From Cohaesibacter marisflavi (GTDB taxonomy: Bacteria > Pseudomonadota > Alphaproteobacteria > Rhizobiales > Cohaesibacteraceae): a stretch of 64,000 nt of DNA. Of this stretch, positions 25,518 through 33,897 are shown one piece after another. The position numbers were made by a program, and so were the translations under genes. The stretch lies in the NCBI RefSeq assembly GCF_900115225.1, contig NZ_FOVR01000002.1:124001-188000 (forward strand), in the 5' to 3' direction. The notes under the pieces were generated by a model. The model saw only the letters and a list, made by a program, of their open reading frames with translations. It had not been told where the DNA came from and made no database searches. The stretch's first letter is position 1. Each line of letters begins with the position of its first letter.

Positions 25518-25907
25518 CTAATGCCCTGCATGACCATGGGTGTGATTATGATCGTGGTCGTGGTTGCAGTCACAAAGTTGCGGCAGATTCTGACCGTTCA
25601 TCATGAATTCCTTGACCGCTTCCAGCGGATCGGTCTTCTCAGTAATGCTGGCAATCAGACCACGGGCATGCATACGCCGGGCAAAGCCCGCTCCAAAGGA
25701 GGCCGATAGAATGACATCGGCGGCATCAAGAGGATGAGGCCCGCTTTTGTCCGCAAATTCATGCATGCTCATGTCTTTGGGTAAATCCAAGCGATCGGTT
25801 TCGACCGGCTGCAGGTCGTTGCCCACCGTATAGATAATGAAGCGCCGGGCTTTGCCCGCGTGGTTTGTTACGGTGCGGAAATTTTGAGAGGATACAGCAA
25901 TTTTCAT
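25518..25907 (-). CDS. NifX/NafY-like (dinitrogenase FeMo-cofactor-binding) domain protein with His-rich tail
   Basis: A 129-residue cytosolic protein. The start is placed at the ATG at 25907 (MKIAVSSQN), because GGAG lies 7 nt upstream; an upstream frame to 26057 looks non-coding. The first 105 residues have the RNase-H-like NifX/NifB-C layout, including MKIAVSSQNFRTVTNHAGKAR and the DVILSASFGAGFARRM segment. The tail is a run of H-D/H-N/H-x-H pairs with one Cys, a probable metal-binding or metal-sensing tail. No nif gene is nearby, so nitrogen fixation is not implied; stand-alone members of this family are common. A terminator follows. The function is unknown, and metal handling is an inference. 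Confidence 0.85.
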   Translation of the reverse strand: MKIAVSSQNFRTVTNHAGKARRFIIYTVGNDLQPVETDRLDLPKDMSMHEFADKSGPHPLDAADVILSASFGAGFARRMHARGLIASITEKTDPLEAVKEFMMNGQNLPQLCDCNHDHDHNHTHGHAGH

Positions 25908-26191
25908 GTCACGCTCCAAATCGTGAGTCTGGGTCATCTGGCAGGCGAGACGCCATGGCCAGGCTGATAATGAAAAGGCAAGTGCGGCCAGCCCATAGTG
26001 GCTGGGCGGCAGGCAAGTGCCCGAGCTGTTCTTGTTCCCCGGTCCGGAAAAAGACACACCAGTTGGGTGTGGTACAACGCTAAACTAGGATTAGGGGCAG
26101 TTGGCCCAAGTTGCAAGTGGGCGTCGCGATTTGAGGGCGCGTTATGCGCAGTCTGCTTTGGCAAAAGATGGCTTCGCCGGATCCTCTGGCA
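25908..26191. other. Spacer between the NifX-like and DUF2161 genes
   Basis: No gene seen. It includes a CACACC/GGTGTG hairpin near 26054-26071 with no T-run. The promoter of the NifX-like gene should lie here on minus. Confidence 0.4.
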
Positions 26192-26923
26192 TCAGCTACG
26201 GGAGCCTTCCGCTGTATTGGGCTCCTCGGCAAAAGTCAGGTGCGTCAGTTCTTCTGCATAGTCTTGCAGAGCGGCCTCTGCCTTGGGCGTAATCTGATAG
26301 ATCCCCAGCGAAACCCGCTCGAACCAGCCATAATGGTCATCAGACAGAATACGGCGGGCCGTCTCCACGCCGGTTATGCGCGCCACGATCGCGGCTTTGG
26401 TCGGTCCGTTTTCCGTCAGATATTTAAGGCATTTGAGCGCATCCTGTCGGTAGGCTGTCACCAACGCCTTCTTGCGTGCTGAGCCGCCAGCATTCGGATC
26501 GCCCACTCTGCGAGCGAATTCGCGCAAAAGGCGCGCCTTGCGCGGCTTCATCTGCCGCGGGTTATAGGGGGCTGGATCCAGATGGGGCGTCACGAAACCA
26601 TCCTTCAGCCGGACCGTGATCAAACCAAGCCCAAGACGGCGACAAAGTGCGATATTATTCTTGAGGGATTTCTGGAATTGTCGGCTGCCGCTATGGGGCA
26701 CAGCAATATAGACCGCGTCTGTAACGCCCTGTCGGCTGATGGCCTGGTGGAACAGCGTAAGGGAAAAGCCGAGTTTCAACTCGACAATCAACGGATCATC
26801 CTCACCGCGGTTGGCCACGATATCAGCCGCGCCCACTTCCCCTTTTACCTCATAGCCCTGCTGTTGCAGATAGAGTTTGACGGGGGCATACAGGTCGGTT
26901 TCGCGTATGGCGGCAGGGGCCAT
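26192..26923 (-). CDS. DUF2161 family, PD-(D/E)XK nuclease-like protein
   Basis: A 243-residue protein with a restriction-endonuclease-like core. The putative active-site elements are the E-rich EVKGEVGAADIVA segment (25-37, with D34) and VELK (47-50, with E48 and K50), spaced as in PD-(D/E)XK enzymes. A basic region KPRKARLLREFARR near 125-138 may contact nucleic acid, and the C-terminal third looks like a winged helix (AIVARITGVETARRIL...GIYQIT). The family is widespread in alphaproteobacteria and has no established role. No modification or defence partner adjoins it, so a restriction function is not supported. The ATG at 26923 is the first good start. Confidence 0.82.
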   Translation of the reverse strand: MAPAAIRETDLYAPVKLYLQQQGYEVKGEVGAADIVANRGEDDPLIVELKLGFSLTLFHQAISRQGVTDAVYIAVPHSGSRQFQKSLKNNIALCRRLGLGLITVRLKDGFVTPHLDPAPYNPRQMKPRKARLLREFARRVGDPNAGGSARKKALVTAYRQDALKCLKYLTENGPTKAAIVARITGVETARRILSDDHYGWFERVSLGIYQITPKAEAALQDYAEELTHLTFAEEPNTAEGSRS

Positions 26924-27001
26924 GAATTCTATCCTTCACGATGAGGCTCGCTCGAATCAGGGGCTTGATTGTCCCGAAGCTAGCGGATTCGCAAAGGGAA
27001 G

Positions 27002-27072
27002 GAAAAATGAAAAAGGAAGGGCCACTCTCTTGTGTCGTCTTGAACCTTGGGGGGGACTGAAGAGAGTGGCCC
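27002..27072 (-). terminator. Long-stem terminator of acdS
   Basis: A perfect 13-bp inverted repeat, GGGCCACTCTCTT (27019-27031) with 27060-27072, loop of 28, followed on minus by TTCCTTTTTCATTTTT. It begins 25 bp after the acdS stop. Confidence 0.82.
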
Positions 27073-27096
27073 CGGGACGGGGCTGGCACCAGATCC

Positions 27097-28110
27097 TTAG
27101 CCGTCCTTATAATAGTAGCTGTAGCCGTTGAGCGCCGGTGCGCCGCCCAGATGGGCATACAGAACCTTGGAGCCTTCAGGGAAGAAGCCTTTCTTGGTCA
27201 GGTCGATCATGCCCTGCATACTTTTGCCCTCATACACCGGGTCGGTCATCATGGCCTCTGTGCGGGCCGCAAGACGGATCGCCTCGTTGGTCTCCTCAGA
27301 AGGAACCCCATAGGCTGGATAAGCATAGTCAGGGTTGATGACGATTTCATCGTCACGCACGGTGCGGCCAAGGCCAACGAGCTCTGCGGTGTTGTCCACG
27401 ATGGAGCGCACCTGAGCTCGGGTCTGGTCAACGGTGGCCGAAGCGTCAATGCCAATCACCCGGTCTGCACGATCCTGCGCCGCGAAGCCGACAATCATGC
27501 CGCCCTGGGTGGAGCCGGTCACGACACAAACGACGATATAGTCGAATTTGAAGCCCAGCTCTTCTTCCTGCTGTGCCACTTCCTCGGCGAAGCCGATGTA
27601 GCCCAGAGCACCATATTTATGCACCGATGCGCCAGCCGGAATGGCATAGGGCACGCCGCCTGAATCCTTGACGGACTGGATGGCATTTTCCCAGCTCTGG
27701 CGAATGCCGATATCAAAGCCATCCTCAACCAAACGGCTGTCAGCGCCCATCAGGCGGGTCATCAGGATGTTGCCAACGCGATCATAAACCGCATCATAAT
27801 GGGGAACCCATTTTTCCTGCACCACGACGCATTTCATGCCGATCTTGGCTGCCGCCGCCGCGACCATGCGGGTATGGTTGGATTGCACACCGCCGATGGA
27901 CACCAGCGTGTCGGCGCCAGAAGCGATGGCATCGGGAATAATATATTCCAGCTTGCGCAGCTTGTTGCCGCCCATGGCAAGACCGGAGTTGCAGTCTTCG
28001 CGCTTGGCGTAAATCTCGACCTTGCCGCCGAGCGCTTCGGACAGGCGGGGAAGTTTTTCAATCGGCGTCGGGCCGAAAGTCAGGGGGTAGCGTTCAAATT
28101 GTTCGAGCAC
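27097..28110 (-). CDS. acdS: 1-aminocyclopropane-1-carboxylate (ACC) deaminase
   Basis: A PLP enzyme of 337 residues that opens ACC to 2-oxobutyrate and ammonia, lowering ethylene in plant hosts. It aligns throughout with Pseudomonas AcdS as I recall it. K50 in GGNKLRK is the PLP lysine, and GGVQSNHTR and VTGSTQGGM are conserved. The residues that separate true ACC deaminases from D-cysteine desulfhydrases are present: E294 in VYEGKSM and L321 in GGAPALNGY, where desulfhydrases carry Thr/Ser-type residues. An Lrp-type gene diverges from it, as in other acdR-acdS pairs. A long-stem terminator follows. In a marine strain it could instead serve as a nitrogen source pathway. Confidence 0.94.
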   Translation of the reverse strand: MLEQFERYPLTFGPTPIEKLPRLSEALGGKVEIYAKREDCNSGLAMGGNKLRKLEYIIPDAIASGADTLVSIGGVQSNHTRMVAAAAAKIGMKCVVVQEKWVPHYDAVYDRVGNILMTRLMGADSRLVEDGFDIGIRQSWENAIQSVKDSGGVPYAIPAGASVHKYGALGYIGFAEEVAQQEEELGFKFDYIVVCVVTGSTQGGMIVGFAAQDRADRVIGIDASATVDQTRAQVRSIVDNTAELVGLGRTVRDDEIVINPDYAYPAYGVPSEETNEAIRLAARTEAMMTDPVYEGKSMQGMIDLTKKGFFPEGSKVLYAHLGGAPALNGYSYYYKDG

Positions 28111-28263
28111 GGGTCTGCCTCTTTGGATCTGGTGACTGTTTGTTATGAGTCCAGAGTAGCGAAAAAGAGACGAAAGGTGCTTCGAAATATATCTGAATAT
28201 TTATGGATGTTAGCTAATGACTGCGCTAGATAAGAGAGATTATAAAGATAATCTTGTAATCAA

Positions 28264-28278
28264 TGAAAGATTCTTTCA
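28264..28278. promoter_or_regulatory. Lrp-type palindrome at the acdR start
   Basis: TGAAAGA-T-TCTTTCA is a perfect 7+1+7 palindrome ending 1 bp before the preferred acdR ATG. It is a likely AcdR self-binding site controlling acdR and perhaps acdS, which starts 154 bp away. Confidence 0.6.
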
Positions 28279-28279
28279 T

Positions 28280-28747
28280 ATGGAAAAATCAGAACTGGAC
28301 CGTATAGACAGGAACATATTGCGGCATTTGCAGAAAAACGGACGCCTTTCCAATGCGGAGCTTGCCGAAAAGGTCAATGTCAGCCCGGCAACCTGTCACA
28401 GACGCACGCAGCGCCTGTTTGAAGAGGGCTATATTCTGGGGGTGCACGCCCAGATCAACCCGAAACCGGTTGGGCTTGGTGCATTGGTTATGGTGGGGGT
28501 GGTGCTGGATCACTCCACACCGGAAAGCTTCAAGGCCTTTGAAGACGCAATTGCATCCATGCCCGTGGTGCTTGATTGCAATCTGGTGGCAGGGGATTTT
28601 GATTATCTGATCACCGTGCGCGTGCGCGACATGAGCGACTTCAACACATTGCACGGTGAGCAACTGATCGCGCTGCCCGGTGTAAGGCAGACACGGACCT
28701 TCTTTGTCATGAAGGAAGTCAAGAACAACGAGCCGCTGCCTTTTTGA
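28280..28747 (+). CDS. acdR: Lrp/AsnC-family regulator of ACC deaminase
   Basis: A transcription factor of 155 residues from the ATG at 28280 (MEKSELDRIDRNIL). A longer version from 28217 would add 21 residues with no family match. HTH residues about 20-45 include LSNAELAEKVNVSPATCHRRTQRL, then an RAM/AsnC effector domain from about 65 with VAGDFDYLITVRV. It is divergent from acdS, the arrangement known from Pseudomonas, where AcdR activates acdS in response to ACC. A perfect palindrome overlaps the untranslated leader just before the start and occupies the place of a ribosome site, so binding there could also affect translation of its own mRNA. Confidence 0.9.
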   Translation: MEKSELDRIDRNILRHLQKNGRLSNAELAEKVNVSPATCHRRTQRLFEEGYILGVHAQINPKPVGLGALVMVGVVLDHSTPESFKAFEDAIASMPVVLDCNLVAGDFDYLITVRVRDMSDFNTLHGEQLIALPGVRQTRTFFVMKEVKNNEPLPF

Positions 28748-28766
28748 AGGAAGCGGCCCATCTGTT

Positions 28767-28812
28767 CAGCACCGTAACGGTCTCAAGAGCCCCAAGGGCC
28801 GGTTGGGTGCTG
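28767..28812. terminator. Possible stem-loop between convergent acdR and mntH
   Basis: CAGCACC (28767-28773) pairs with GGTGCTG (28806-28812), with weak inner pairing and no T-run. It may act in both directions or not at all. Confidence 0.35.
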
Positions 28813-28828
28813 TGGTGTCAAGATTTGA

Positions 28829-30115
28829 TCAGCTGGCCAGAAACGGTACCGGAATGCCGAAGGTGTCTGCCAGCAGCACGAAGTTGAGCACTAACACCGC
28901 CGTAGCACCGACTGCTGCGAGCGTGCGCATGACTTTCCCGGTAGCATAAGCCCCCATGATATCGCGACGAGAGGTGAAAATGATCAGGGCGATCATCGGC
29001 ACTGGCAGAGAGATGCTCAGAATCACCTGGCTGACCACGAGTGCCTGCGTGGCATTAACCCCCATGGCGACCACTGCAAAGGCCGGAATCATCGTGATTA
29101 GGCGTCTCAGCCAGACAGGAATTCTGAAATGCAGAAAGCCCTGCATGATCATCTGTCCGGCCATGGTGCCAACCACCGAGCTGGAAATGCCCGATGCAAT
29201 GAGGGACACCAGAAAGGCGCCAGCTGCAAACACACCAAGCAATGGGGTGAGCGTGTGATAAGCGGTTTCGATCTCTGCGACCTCGTTATGCCCATTGTGA
29301 AAGGCGCTAGCGGCCATCATGACCATCGCCATATTGACCATACCGGCGACTGCCAGAGCGATAACCACTTCCCAGTTGGAATATTTCACCACCCGTTTGC
29401 GTTCACTTTCGGTGCGGATAACAGCGCGAGACTGGGTAAGGCCCGAATGCAGATAGATGGCGTGAGGCATAACGGTTGCCCCAATGATGCCCACGGCAAT
29501 GGTCAAGGCTGCGGCATCGGCCAGTTCCGGGGTGACAAGACCCGTTGCGGTATCGCCCCAAGCGATGGGGGCAACAAAGATCTCTGCCAAATAGCAAAGC
29601 CCGATGACGCCGACCATTGCGCCGATGATCAGTTCCATGGGGCGGAAGCCCTTGCCCTCGAACAGCAGGATGCCATAGGTGACAATGGCGGTGACGCCCA
29701 TGCCTGCCATCAAAGGCATATCAAACAGAAGCGCCAGACCAATCGCGCCACCAAGAAACTCGGCCAGATCAGTCGCCATGGCAGCGATTTCGCTGACGGC
29801 CCACATGATCCAGACAACAGGCGAGGAGAAATTATCGCGGCAAAGCTCTGCCAGATTCTTACCTGTTACGATGCCAAGCCGGGCGGAGAGGGCCTGAAAC
29901 AGCATGGCGATCAGATTGGCGAGAAGCACGACCCATAGCAATCCATAGCCATAACCGGCTCCGGCTTGAATGTTCGTGGCATAGTTACCCGGGTCCATAT
30001 AAGCGACAGAGGCTATGATCGCGGGTCCGGCAAACAGCAGCTTGCCGCTCCACCCTCGTCTTTCTCCTGATAGAACTGCGCTCATTTTAAGGCGCGTTTG
30101 GTCTGTTGCGAACAT
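28829..30115 (-). CDS. mntH: Nramp-family manganese transporter
   Basis: A proton-coupled divalent metal importer of 428 residues in the inner membrane, mainly for Mn(II). The helix-1 metal site DPGN is at 41-44 within SVAYMDPGNYATN, and the helix-6 MPHAIYLHSG motif is near 215-224. Eleven hydrophobic segments are visible, normal for the family. The upstream gap carries two GGCTA/TAGCC palindromes and a divergent MntR gene, so repression by Mn-loaded MntR is likely. The basic N-terminus of about 22 residues is cytosolic. No terminator with a T-run was found downstream, where acdR converges. Confidence 0.95.
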   Translation of the reverse strand: MFATDQTRLKMSAVLSGERRGWSGKLLFAGPAIIASVAYMDPGNYATNIQAGAGYGYGLLWVVLLANLIAMLFQALSARLGIVTGKNLAELCRDNFSSPVVWIMWAVSEIAAMATDLAEFLGGAIGLALLFDMPLMAGMGVTAIVTYGILLFEGKGFRPMELIIGAMVGVIGLCYLAEIFVAPIAWGDTATGLVTPELADAAALTIAVGIIGATVMPHAIYLHSGLTQSRAVIRTESERKRVVKYSNWEVVIALAVAGMVNMAMVMMAASAFHNGHNEVAEIETAYHTLTPLLGVFAAGAFLVSLIASGISSSVVGTMAGQMIMQGFLHFRIPVWLRRLITMIPAFAVVAMGVNATQALVVSQVILSISLPVPMIALIIFTSRRDIMGAYATGKVMRTLAAVGATAVLVLNFVLLADTFGIPVPFLAS

Positions 30116-30168
30116 GGTCTGGTCTCTTTTACGGGCTTCGTATATAATTTAATCCTCTATCTCTTAAG

Positions 30169-30184
30169 TTTAGCCTTGGCTAAA
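30169..30184. promoter_or_regulatory. mntR: MntR box 1
   Basis: TTTAGCCTTGGCTAAA: perfect 7-bp arms around TT, a DtxR/MntR-type operator. It lies about 55 bp upstream of mntH. Confidence 0.7.
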
Positions 30185-30198
30185 TAAATTTCAAGATG

Positions 30199-30210
30199 TA
30201 GCCTAGGCTA
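30199..30210. promoter_or_regulatory. mntR: MntR box 2
   Basis: TAGCCTAGGCTA, a perfect 12-bp palindrome whose centre is 28 bp from that of box 1. Both boxes share the half-site TAGCC/GGCTA. Confidence 0.7.
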
Positions 30211-30357
30211 TATTTTAAATAATGAACAAGAAATCCATGTTAGGATGTGCGCCTTATTTGCCAATTGCAAATTACCTGCGCATTCTTTACCCAAGGCACC
30301 AAGAGAGTCCCGGTCTTCGGGATCGGTCGAAAGCCAACGCAAGCAAAGAAGAAGACA

Positions 30358-30786
30358 ATGCCAGAGAATCCAAGTCGCCCATCCAAACAAAGCCTGCGTT
30401 TTGTGCGCGCGCGTGAGGCTCAGGCCTGTGCGGTTATGGAAGACTATGTGGAGATGATCGGCGATTTGATTGCGGAGTTGGGCGAAGCGCGCACGGCAGA
30501 CATTGCTGAGCGCATGGGCGTTGCGCACCCCACAGCAACCAAGGCCATTGCGCGGCTCAAGCGCGAAGGGCTTGCTGTTTCAAGACCCTATCGCGGTGTA
30601 TTTCTGACCGAAGAGGGCGAAGCCATGGCCCACCGTGTGCGCGCCCGGCATCGTTCCGTGGTCGAGCTGTTGGTTGCCGTGGGGGTTCCCAGAGAGACCG
30701 CCGAAATTGACGCCGAGGGCATCGAACATCACGTTTCCCAGCAGACGCTCGCTGCTTTCGATAAATATCTGGCGGGCAAAGAATAG
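30358..30786 (+). CDS. mntR: Manganese-responsive regulator MntR (DtxR family)
   Basis: A 142-residue repressor from the ATG at 30358. The upstream in-frame extension is not conserved-looking and runs toward the operators. Residues about 20-75 form the winged helix (ERMGVAHPTATKAIARLKREGL). The dimer/metal domain follows, with metal-ligand candidates E and H in AHRVRARHRSVVELL and the closing DAEGIEHHVSQQTL motif. It is divergent from mntH with two palindromic boxes between them, the classical self-contained Mn regulon. Length and order fit the short MntR group without an SH3 domain. A terminator follows. Confidence 0.93.
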   Translation: MPENPSRPSKQSLRFVRAREAQACAVMEDYVEMIGDLIAELGEARTADIAERMGVAHPTATKAIARLKREGLAVSRPYRGVFLTEEGEAMAHRVRARHRSVVELLVAVGVPRETAEIDAEGIEHHVSQQTLAAFDKYLAGKE

Positions 30787-30813
30787 GGCGCTCGCCGAAG
30801 CTGCGCCCTTTTT
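30785..30813 (+). terminator. Intrinsic terminator of mntR
   Basis: AGGGCGC/GCGCCCT stem with an 11-base loop and a T5 tract; its first base overlaps the stop codon. Confidence 0.85.
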
Positions 30814-30921
30814 CGCTATCAGGCCCAAGACGTGCCGACGCTACCCATAGTTGGGGCTGTGGCATAAGGCGCATGGATCAGCGGATCTGCTCAGTGGCGC
30901 GTCGCCAAGCCCAAAGGGCAC

Positions 30922-31611
30922 CTAGGCGAGAAGATCGTCAAGCGTTTTGATAATCAGGTCCGAGCCAGCCTCTGTGAGCGCTTTGCCGTGCATGGCGCGC
31001 AACTCGTCATCGTTCAGATGGCTGCCGCCGACCAGACCGACAATGCGCCCAACGCCAGCGGCCTTGGCGCCAACGGTGCCTGCAATGCCATCTTCAACAA
31101 CCATGCAGTCTTTCGGGTCTACATTGAGCGCCTTGGCTGCATGTAGGAAGATATCCGGTGCGGGCTTGCCATTGGGCACCATTTCGGTGCTGAAGCTCCG
31201 GCCTTCAAAACGCTTTTCCTGGCCAATCTTGGAAAGGGCCAGCTGTAGTCGGTCCGGGCTGCTGCCCGACGCGATACAATAGGGGATCCCGTCTGCATCC
31301 AGCTTGTCTAGCAGGGCCTCAGCGCCGCTGATCATCGTCAATCCCTGTTCCATGCGAGCCATAACGCGATTGTGCCACCCCTCAGGGAAGACACCTGCAG
31401 GATCGCGTCCGGTCTTTTCATGCATGAAGGTGGTGATGTCGCGGGGCGCAGTGCCAAGGAAGCCCTTGACCAATGCACTCCATTCCATCTCGATGCCATG
31501 TTCTTCAAAACTGTTTTTCAGTTCGCCAAGGGAGATTGGTTCACTGTCGACAAGCACGCCATCAAAATCAAAGATAACGGCCTTGGTGCCGGAGAGGGGG
31601 TGAGAATTCAA
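30922..31611 (-). CDS. HAD-superfamily sugar-phosphatase-like hydrolase
   Basis: A 229-residue cytosolic HAD subfamily IA phosphatase. Motif I is DFDGVLVDSE with D15 as nucleophile and D17 as acid-base, and motif II is the serine in CIASGSS near residue 116. The lysine of motif III is in NGKPAPDIF, and motif IV is VVEDGIAG. The four-helix cap between motifs I and II is of the beta-phosphoglucomutase/GPH-like type. The substrate cannot be assigned from sequence; the family includes phosphoglycolate and hexose phosphatases. A LacI gene lies immediately upstream on the same strand, so the two may form one unit and the substrate may be sugar-derived. Confidence 0.9.
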   Translation of the reverse strand: MNSHPLSGTKAVIFDFDGVLVDSEPISLGELKNSFEEHGIEMEWSALVKGFLGTAPRDITTFMHEKTGRDPAGVFPEGWHNRVMARMEQGLTMISGAEALLDKLDADGIPYCIASGSSPDRLQLALSKIGQEKRFEGRSFSTEMVPNGKPAPDIFLHAAKALNVDPKDCMVVEDGIAGTVGAKAAGVGRIVGLVGGSHLNDDELRAMHGKALTEAGSDLIIKTLDDLLA

Positions 31612-31696
31612 ATGAGAGTCCTGTTCGATAATGAAGCCTGCCCAAAAGAGACTTCAGGTAGGTGGGGTGGGGCGAAGCTGATGCAATATGCGCCAG

Positions 31697-32704
31697 CTAA
31701 GGGGTTTTAAACTCGTCTGTTGTTGGCTCCAACTTCTGCATCATCGGAGCCTGAGGCTGCTCAATGGCCTGAATGGCAGCCTTGGCCAGAAAATCTCCCG
31801 CTTCGGTAAGATCCTGATAGACGGACAGAACCTCGCCACGGATGAATTTCAGATAAGGGCTGGCTTCCTTGGCAAACACGTCAATATCGACACCGATGGT
31901 CCTGCCGCTTTGCTCGATGGCTGCAAGGGAGAGCACAGCCGTGGCCGTGGAAGGGGCGATAATGGCGTCGACGCTTTTATCGCTGTCCAGCCGGGTCCGC
32001 AGCGCTTGCAGCAGATTTTCGCTCGTGTCGTGGCTCGTTGCGTCTTTGAGCACCTCCAGCGTGAAGGGCTGCGTCTGGTTGGCCCGCTCCAACCCTTTGA
32101 TCAAATGCTGGCTGTAGCTAAGATCATCTGGCGGGCAGACCACCAGAAAATGGCTGCGGCCCTTTGCTGCAAGGCGCTGAGCGGCCATTTCCCCAAAGGC
32201 TTCGGTGTCAAAATCGAAATAACGATGTTTCTCTTGCCAGTCGGTGCGCCCATAGGCAGCAAAGGGAAAATTGCGCTCCATGAGATAGGCGACGCGTTCA
32301 TCCTCCGGTTTGGTCTGGTTGAGAATGATCGCGTCTGCGGCGCGGGTTTCTACCACATGCTTGACGACATTCAACCTGTCTTCAGGCGAGGAGAAAGTGA
32401 CAATATTCATATGATAGACCGTGCCGGTCAGGCTGTGGGCGATCGCCGATATCAGGCGTCCGGTATGATCGTCTATGACATCGTGATCGGCTGAGAGCAC
32501 CAACGAGATGACATTGGTTCTGCCCGTAACAAGACCAAGCCCGGAGCGGTTGCGCACATAACCGATCTCCCGGGCAATCTTCTTGACCTTTTCCTTGGTG
32601 TCCGCCCCGATCTCCGGGCCATCATTGAGCGCCCTTGACACGGTGGTCACGGCAAAGCCGCTCAATTCGGAAATGGTCTTCAAAGTGGGTCTTTTATGGG
32701 GCAT
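31697..32704 (-). CDS. LacI-family transcriptional regulator
   Basis: A 335-residue regulator. The ATG at 32704 (MPHKRPTLKTISEL) is preferred over a GTG at 32713, because AAGG lies 8 nt upstream. Residues 5-55 form the LacI headpiece, with GFAVTTVSRALNDGPEIGADTK and the hinge VRNRSGLGLVTGRTNVISLVL. A periplasmic-binding-like effector domain follows. It sits upstream of the HAD phosphatase with an 85-bp gap, same strand. No sugar transporter adjoins, so its effector is unknown. It is about 15 kb from the uronate genes, and no link to them is implied. Confidence 0.92.
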   Translation of the reverse strand: MPHKRPTLKTISELSGFAVTTVSRALNDGPEIGADTKEKVKKIAREIGYVRNRSGLGLVTGRTNVISLVLSADHDVIDDHTGRLISAIAHSLTGTVYHMNIVTFSSPEDRLNVVKHVVETRAADAIILNQTKPEDERVAYLMERNFPFAAYGRTDWQEKHRYFDFDTEAFGEMAAQRLAAKGRSHFLVVCPPDDLSYSQHLIKGLERANQTQPFTLEVLKDATSHDTSENLLQALRTRLDSDKSVDAIIAPSTATAVLSLAAIEQSGRTIGVDIDVFAKEASPYLKFIRGEVLSVYQDLTEAGDFLAKAAIQAIEQPQAPMMQKLEPTTDEFKTP

Positions 32705-32785
32705 GCGCAACACCTTGGTTCTGGGCGTTGTTATACAGCCAATTTTTGCTGATTAGCAACAACAACAGCTGCATCACCACGTCCT

Positions 32786-33769
32786 TTAGGACGACAGGAT
32801 CTCGCAATAGAGTTCCGGATCGACATTGGCTCCGGAAATGACAATCGCGAGGGCTCCATCGTGATCGGGAATCTTGCCTGCAAGAGCTGCCGCAAGCCCG
32901 GCTGAACCACCCGGCTCCGCCACAAGTTTGAGCTTCTCGAAGGCGAAGCGAACTGCTGCCCGCACTTCATCATCACTGACCGCCAATCCTCCTGCGAGCT
33001 TCTGCTTGTTGATCGGAAGGGTCATCGTGCCCGGATAGGGCGATTGCAATGCATCGCAAATGGAACGGGCTTTAGGATCATTGCCTGCTGGCGTGTCGCT
33101 TGCGAGCGACCGGCCCGTGCTGTCAAAACCTTCCGGTTCTGCGGAATAGACCCTTGCTTCTGGGCATTTTTCCTTGATGGCCGTTGCAGTGCCCGAAATC
33201 AGGCCGCCGCCGCCGCAAGGCGCAATAACAGCGCCGATGGTGGCGCCCACCTCTTCCGCCTGCTGGGCAATTTCCAGCCCAACCGTGCCCTGTCCTGCAA
33301 TGATGAAGGGGTCATCATAAGAAGGCACCAGAATAGCGCCTCGTTCCTTGACGAGCGCCATGGCGATCTCTTCGCGGGATTCGGTGTAGCGATCATAAAA
33401 GATGATGTCGGCGCCAAGGGCGCGGGTATTGTTGACCTTGATCTTGGGTGCGTCGCTGGGCATGACGATAGTGGCAGGAATGCCATTCATGCTGGCTGCA
33501 GCCGCGATGCCCTGCGCATGGTTGCCTGAAGACCAAGCGACCACACCGGCTGACTTTGCAGACGGGTCGATGGTCGAGATCCGGTTGAAAGCACCACGGA
33601 ACTTGAACGAACCGGTATGCTGAGCCCCTTCAAACTTGATCAACACCCGTTTGCCAAGCCTTTCATTGAGTGGGGCAAATTCGAGCAAGGGAGTGCGCAC
33701 GGCGTGGCCTTCAAGGCGTTTGGCGGCGCTCAGAATATCATCAAATGAAATGGCTAAATTGTCTGACAT
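32786..33769 (-). CDS. PLP-dependent threonine/serine dehydratase family protein
   Basis: A fold-type II PLP enzyme of 327 residues from the ATG at 33769 (MSDNLAISF). The PLP lysine lies in TGSFKFRGA near residue 57. The Asn loop SSGNHAQG, the phosphate-binding CGGGGLISG near 185 and the closing SGANVD are intact. There is no C-terminal ACT regulatory domain, so it is a catabolic threonine dehydratase, serine racemase or hydroxyaspartate ammonia-lyase type rather than biosynthetic IlvA. Sequence alone does not separate these. It is transcribed toward the LacI gene and is probably monocistronic. Confidence 0.9.
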   Translation of the reverse strand: MSDNLAISFDDILSAAKRLEGHAVRTPLLEFAPLNERLGKRVLIKFEGAQHTGSFKFRGAFNRISTIDPSAKSAGVVAWSSGNHAQGIAAAASMNGIPATIVMPSDAPKIKVNNTRALGADIIFYDRYTESREEIAMALVKERGAILVPSYDDPFIIAGQGTVGLEIAQQAEEVGATIGAVIAPCGGGGLISGTATAIKEKCPEARVYSAEPEGFDSTGRSLASDTPAGNDPKARSICDALQSPYPGTMTLPINKQKLAGGLAVSDDEVRAAVRFAFEKLKLVAEPGGSAGLAAALAGKIPDHDGALAIVISGANVDPELYCEILSS

Positions 33770-33897
33770 CAGGGAAATCTCTGGATAGGAAGAACGAAGA
33801 AAGGAAAGGGAAGGCAAAGAGACAAGGCGTTTCAGCTATCTCTTCGCAAGATATTGCGGCCGTTATGGGACGGTACGACGAAATATGCTTGAGGCGC

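Noticed and set aside
25518-25907. Nitrogen-fixation gene nifX.
   Set aside because: No other nif genes; stand-alone members of this domain family are common in non-fixers.
26192-26923. DUF2161 protein as part of a restriction-modification or other defence system.
   Set aside because: No methylase, helicase or toxin-like partner adjoins; neighbours are metabolic.
31697-32704. LacI regulator as a controller of the uronate locus.
   Set aside because: It is 15 kb away on its own unit with an HAD phosphatase, and the locus has its own UxuR-type regulator and boxes.
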